The notes under the pieces were generated by a model. That model had not been told where the DNA came from. It saw only the letters and a list, made by a program, of their open reading frames with translations, and made no database searches. The translations under genes and the position numbers were made by a program. This document shows positions 14,501 through 16,431 of a stretch of DNA of 16,431 nucleotides, piece after piece; positions within the stretch are counted from its first letter, which is position 1, and each line of letters starts with the position of its first letter. Location of the stretch: the NCBI GenBank assembly GCA_047639575.1, contig JBLIOB010000076.1:1-16431 (forward strand), in the 5' to 3' direction. This DNA is from JBLIOB01 sp047639575 (GTDB taxonomy: Bacteria > Bacteroidota > Bacteroidia > Flavobacteriales_D > Parvicellaceae).

Positions 14501-15910
14501 TTGAATATTCAAATCAGGCGAATGATTTGATATGGCCAGTTGAGTTGATGTTTGCGGGTCTTTTAAGAAAAGCTTTTTAGGTCCGTTAAAAACGAGCTCA
14601 CCACCGTCTCTTCCTGATTTTGGCCCGATTTCAACAATCCAGTCTGCCGCTTTTATTAGTTCCAAATCATGTTCAACAATAATGACCGTATTTCCTTTAC
14701 TAACAAGGTTATTGAGCAATTTTAATAAGGTTCCTTTCTCTTTAATTGACATTCCAATGGAAGGTTCGTCAAAGACATAAAGAACATTAGATAGATCTGT
14801 TTGCAATTGATTGGAAACTCTTATTCTTTGATGTTGGGTCGGACTAAGATTATCGGTAGAAGTTCCTAACGTTAGATTGCCAAGACCTAATTTTATCAAT
14901 AGTTCCAAGTGAGTTTTGAGCAGACAAACCACTTCTTTTTCAGGTTTAGATAATGTGCTGTATATACTTTCTAACCAGTGAAATAAAGAAATTAAATCTT
15001 GCTTGATGAGTGAGGTGATGCTCTGGTTGTTCCAAGAAGAATCTAAAGCCTTTGCTATCAACCGATCCCCTTGACAAATGGAACATGGCACGCTCTCTAC
15101 AAATCGAAGGATATTCTTGTTTCGGTCACGTTTAAGGATGTCAGCCATAATCGGTAGTATCCCTTTGTAGAATCCTTCCTCACGGGGCTTTGCTTTTAAC
15201 CCAGTCCATTTCAGTCTAGATTCAATGCTGTGCTTGCCAAATGGAACTTTAATCCGTTCGCTTCCATTTAGAACTACGTTCTTTTGCTCCTTAGTTAATT
15301 GGTTCCATGGAATGTCAACGTTAAACCCATTTTCCTTGCAAACCATGTCTAGTACATCAACAGTTACTTGGGAATACATAATGTATCCATTCGGAAGAGT
15401 TGGTACCATTGCGCCCTCACGAAGTGTTAAACGAGGATCAGCAATTAGTTTGGGTACAGAAATTCGCTCTTCTAAACCAATTCCTTTACAATGGGGACAA
15501 GCTCCAAATTGACTATTAAATGAAAAGTGAGCTCGGCTCAAGCCCTTTACCGATCCAAATCTAGCATAGATTAGCCTCAGTAGATCATACAGTTCGCTCA
15601 CCGTTCCTACCGTTGATGAACTATTCCCGCCTCCCTTAAATTGACCAACTGTTATGACTGGAAAAAGTCCACTAATCTCATCAACTTCCGGTTTGTTGTA
15701 TTTACCCGCAAACTGCTTTGCGAAATTTGGTATGGTATCTAAATATTGCCTTCGTCCTTCGTTTGCTATTACATCAAAAGCTAGAGAGGACTTGCCAGAC
15801 CCAGATACCCCCGTAACCGCAATTAGCTGGTAATGAGGAATCTCTAAAGAAATATTCTTTAGATTATTCTGTGAAGCATTTTGAATTTTTATAGAAGGTC
15901 TTTTACTCAA
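11546..15910 (-). CDS. double-length UvrA-like ABC ATPase (two fused UvrA bodies, no UvrB-binding domains)
   Basis: This is a 1454-residue chain, against about 940 for UvrA, and holds four ATPase modules. Module 1: Walker A GVSGSGKSS (34-42), Cys138/141/276/279, signature changed to LSPTQ (355-359), Walker B DEP (381-383). Module 2: no Walker A before INQSPIGRTPRSN, zinc Cys542/545/565/568, normal LSGGE (632-636), Walker B changed to LEEP (656-659). Module 3: GRSGSGKSS (741-749), Cys842/845/978/981, LSGGE (1057-1061), LDEP. Module 4: GLSGSGKST (1192-1200), Cys1285/1288/1308/1311, LSGGE (1381-1385), LDEP (1406-1409). Both bodies go straight from the LR.(I/L)(Y)(A/S)R helix to the first zinc module, so the UvrB-binding insertion is absent, as in UvrA2-type proteins. 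Such proteins are linked to tolerance of DNA-binding drugs or damage; the role here is inferred. The start is TTG at 15910, the only start near the conserved N-terminus. It lies 54 bases downstream of the SiaC-like gene. Confidence 0.93.
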   Translation of the reverse strand: MSKRPSIKIQNASQNNLKNISLEIPHYQLIAVTGVSGSGKSSLAFDVIANEGRRQYLDTIPNFAKQFAGKYNKPEVDEISGLFPVITVGQFKGGGNSSSTVGTVSELYDLLRLIYARFGSVKGLSRAHFSFNSQFGACPHCKGIGLEERISVPKLIADPRLTLREGAMVPTLPNGYIMYSQVTVDVLDMVCKENGFNVDIPWNQLTKEQKNVVLNGSERIKVPFGKHSIESRLKWTGLKAKPREEGFYKGILPIMADILKRDRNKNILRFVESVPCSICQGDRLIAKALDSSWNNQSITSLIKQDLISLFHWLESIYSTLSKPEKEVVCLLKTHLELLIKLGLGNLTLGTSTDNLSPTQHQRIRVSNQLQTDLSNVLYVFDEPSIGMSIKEKGTLLKLLNNLVSKGNTVIIVEHDLELIKAADWIVEIGPKSGRDGGELVFNGPKKLFLKDPQTSTQLAISNHSPDLNIQFQVINGFKHKVSIEENDIFINQSPIGRTPRSNSATYTGLADLIRDHMAKQELSKERSYKKGRFSFNNKGGRCETCEGAGKTQIGMHFMGTVDLICESCLGKRFNPETLEVKSFGKSISEIYQLSVRTALEVFQEQPKMLLILIQLNNLGLGYLQLGQSSTTLSGGEAQRIKLASLLAKKGKRKFVLEEPTNGLHHQDVLNLIDTLNKLIYDGNEVVCYTTHPLLLGHEEIKPVNRTVMKPVQTIQVENARTNNLKGIDVRFQKDSITVVTGRSGSGKSSLVFETVFAEAQARFTSSLSNYAKSFIKQANPAKADRFIGLTPTVAINRKNLPSSPRSTVGTLTGINEKLRYLYSRHADVSANSLSFNSEHGMCLTCSGIGELPKAQRILLAPDWSLSINEGAFTSNTPIKYYGNPVGQFVAILAEATNSQLLSTPLNQLSTAELDVIYDGTGDKVWETTWYFKNKSRQGQQEVKGPWKGFSNFINDEYEKVKVNKSIRAIESLMLPEKCSNCEGHRLNEVGLTIQLAGENLFEAGERPISELHEWLKSTAFPIPEVGAFILDQISPLIESMQNLGLGHLSVNRRSSTLSGGEGQRLRIAQLLTNGLTGLTYILDEPTIGLHNENVKDLWKAIQSLKEKGNTVIIVEHHPYIIDKADYRIEVGPGSGENGGQLIYENNLPITKKEFTLDKAISKGKIELKGVTKFSLFNRDFEFELGQLNVVTGLSGSGKSTLMNHVLIPSLRYNQARNCISFNSSKANPNIIQLDQKALNGSRASTISSYLKLTDLFAKSYASQQGAKQAGLKMTSFLYSHKDGKCLECNGQGRIKHDLDFVGEVWNTCAKCFGNRFNTSSAEIKLGGLNISELYQLNVDQIIEHFNNRSLSLTTTRIIEILTPLNDLGLGHLKISQTTSKLSGGEAQRLKMASELKLLHPESIIVLDEPTSGLNEQDVLKLLEVFQILLNQGHSLICVEHDEQVISVAQHLIEV

Positions 15911-15964
15911 GTAGGTAAAGATATTCTAAGTGAATTGTAAATAAAAATGGATGTGATTACTGGC

Positions 15965-16357
15965 TTAATCCTCTGCACCAATTAACTCGACAGGGATTTT
16001 CAACTTTCCTTTCTGTTTCTCAGCAAAGTCTACCATATCATCGTCTTCAACATCATAAGTCCAGACAACTTTAACGTTTGTTTCCGTCTCCACATGATAG
16101 TTTTCTAATAGTAAAAACAAGTTGAAGATCTGCGTAGATGAGCTAGAGTTAAAGTAATCCAGATTAATATTAAATTCAGTTTCTGGCTGCGGGTTCTTGA
16201 AATACTCTGTCATCCATTCTTTAATCGTAGCAAAGTATTTAGTTGGATTTTCAGGCATGCACCGCCCAGATATACTTAGTACTCCGGTAACGGAATTCAA
16301 CGTAACGCTTGGAAAAACGTGTGTAGATTCAAGAACTAATATAGGTTCAAACGACAT
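15965..16357 (-). CDS. SiaC-family (DUF1987) regulatory phosphoprotein
   Basis: This is a 130-residue cytosolic protein matching the whole SiaC/DUF1987 family. It has the N-terminal strand pattern ending in TGVLSISGRCMPENP, the (E/K)WM.EYF helix and the key LDYFNSSSSTQIFNLF loop and helix, and it ends DFAEKQK..L(K)IPVELI. In Pseudomonas aeruginosa SiaC is a partner-switch protein. It is phosphorylated by SiaB and dephosphorylated by SiaA, and the unphosphorylated form activates the diguanylate cyclase SiaD. The phosphorylated Thr lies in the loop matching NSSSS here, so Ser71 (N70-S71) is the likely acceptor. No kinase, phosphatase or cyclase gene is nearby. The start is ATG at 16357, with a full -7 box 18 bases upstream. 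It is the first gene of a probable unit with the UvrA-like gene. The family is certain; the partner and output are unknown. Confidence 0.9.
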   Translation of the reverse strand: MSFEPILVLESTHVFPSVTLNSVTGVLSISGRCMPENPTKYFATIKEWMTEYFKNPQPETEFNINLDYFNSSSSTQIFNLFLLLENYHVETETNVKVVWTYDVEDDDMVDFAEKQKGKLKIPVELIGAED

Positions 16358-16375
16358 TTGGACTAATTAACGCTG

Positions 16376-16383
16376 CAAAAATA
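16376..16383 (-). promoter_or_regulatory. TAnnTTTG -7 box upstream of the SiaC-like gene
   Basis: On the minus strand the sequence is TATTTTTG, a full match to the Bacteroidota -7 consensus, ending 18 bases before the ATG at 16357. No clear TTG -33 element is seen at the usual distance. It could drive both the SiaC-like and UvrA-like genes. Confidence 0.45.
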
Positions 16384-16431
16384 GGCATTGCCGTTTAATT
16401 AAAGGGAAAAATGAAAATGTTATTCAGATTA

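Overview
The window looks like a stretch of a Bacteroidota chromosome, probably Flavobacteriia-like. The DNA is AT-rich. Two fragments match the end of a type IX secretion (T9SS) cargo protein. The neighbourhood also has SiaC/DUF1987, DUF3667 and 37-kDa nucleoid-associated family proteins, several Sec-exported or lipidated proteins of unknown function, and -7 boxes of the TAnnTTTG type. No rRNA, tRNA, CRISPR array, transposase or phage gene was recognised.

Layout. 1-1520 (minus strand): an Hsp15-like S4 RNA-binding protein, a small lipoprotein with two membrane segments, and a STAS/SpoIIAA-like protein. 1518-3666 (plus strand): a decayed T9SS cargo gene in two pieces, with an intact nucleoid-associated protein gene between them. 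3667-4715: an exported protein of unknown function (minus) and a short orphan coding-like fragment. 4716-6452 (plus): an intact ABC half-transporter of the MsbA type. 6514-7311 (minus): a DUF3667 membrane-protein gene broken by two frameshifts and a stop. 7348-8163 (minus): a lipoprotein of unknown function. 8236-8859 (plus): a tandem pair of small SHOCT-like proteins with shared upstream blocks. 8987-11549 (plus): a second STAS-like protein, followed 4 bases later by an exported ankyrin/WG-repeat protein. 11546-16357 (minus): a SiaC-like partner-switch protein upstream of a 1454-residue UvrA-like ATPase. This last gene meets the ankyrin gene tail to tail with overlapping stop codons.

How the genes may work together. 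Most are single genes or pairs, and no single pathway is evident. Three small regulatory-type proteins (two STAS-like, one SiaC-like) suggest partner-switch signalling, but no kinase, phosphatase or cyclase is present. The most unusual gene is the UvrA-like ATPase. It carries two UvrA bodies in one chain and neither has a UvrB-binding domain. In the first body one of the two ATP sites has lost its Walker A, its signature motif and the normal Walker B together, while the other site stays intact. The three damaged regions (split T9SS gene, DUF3667 pseudogene, orphan fragment) show that this is a region undergoing gene decay.
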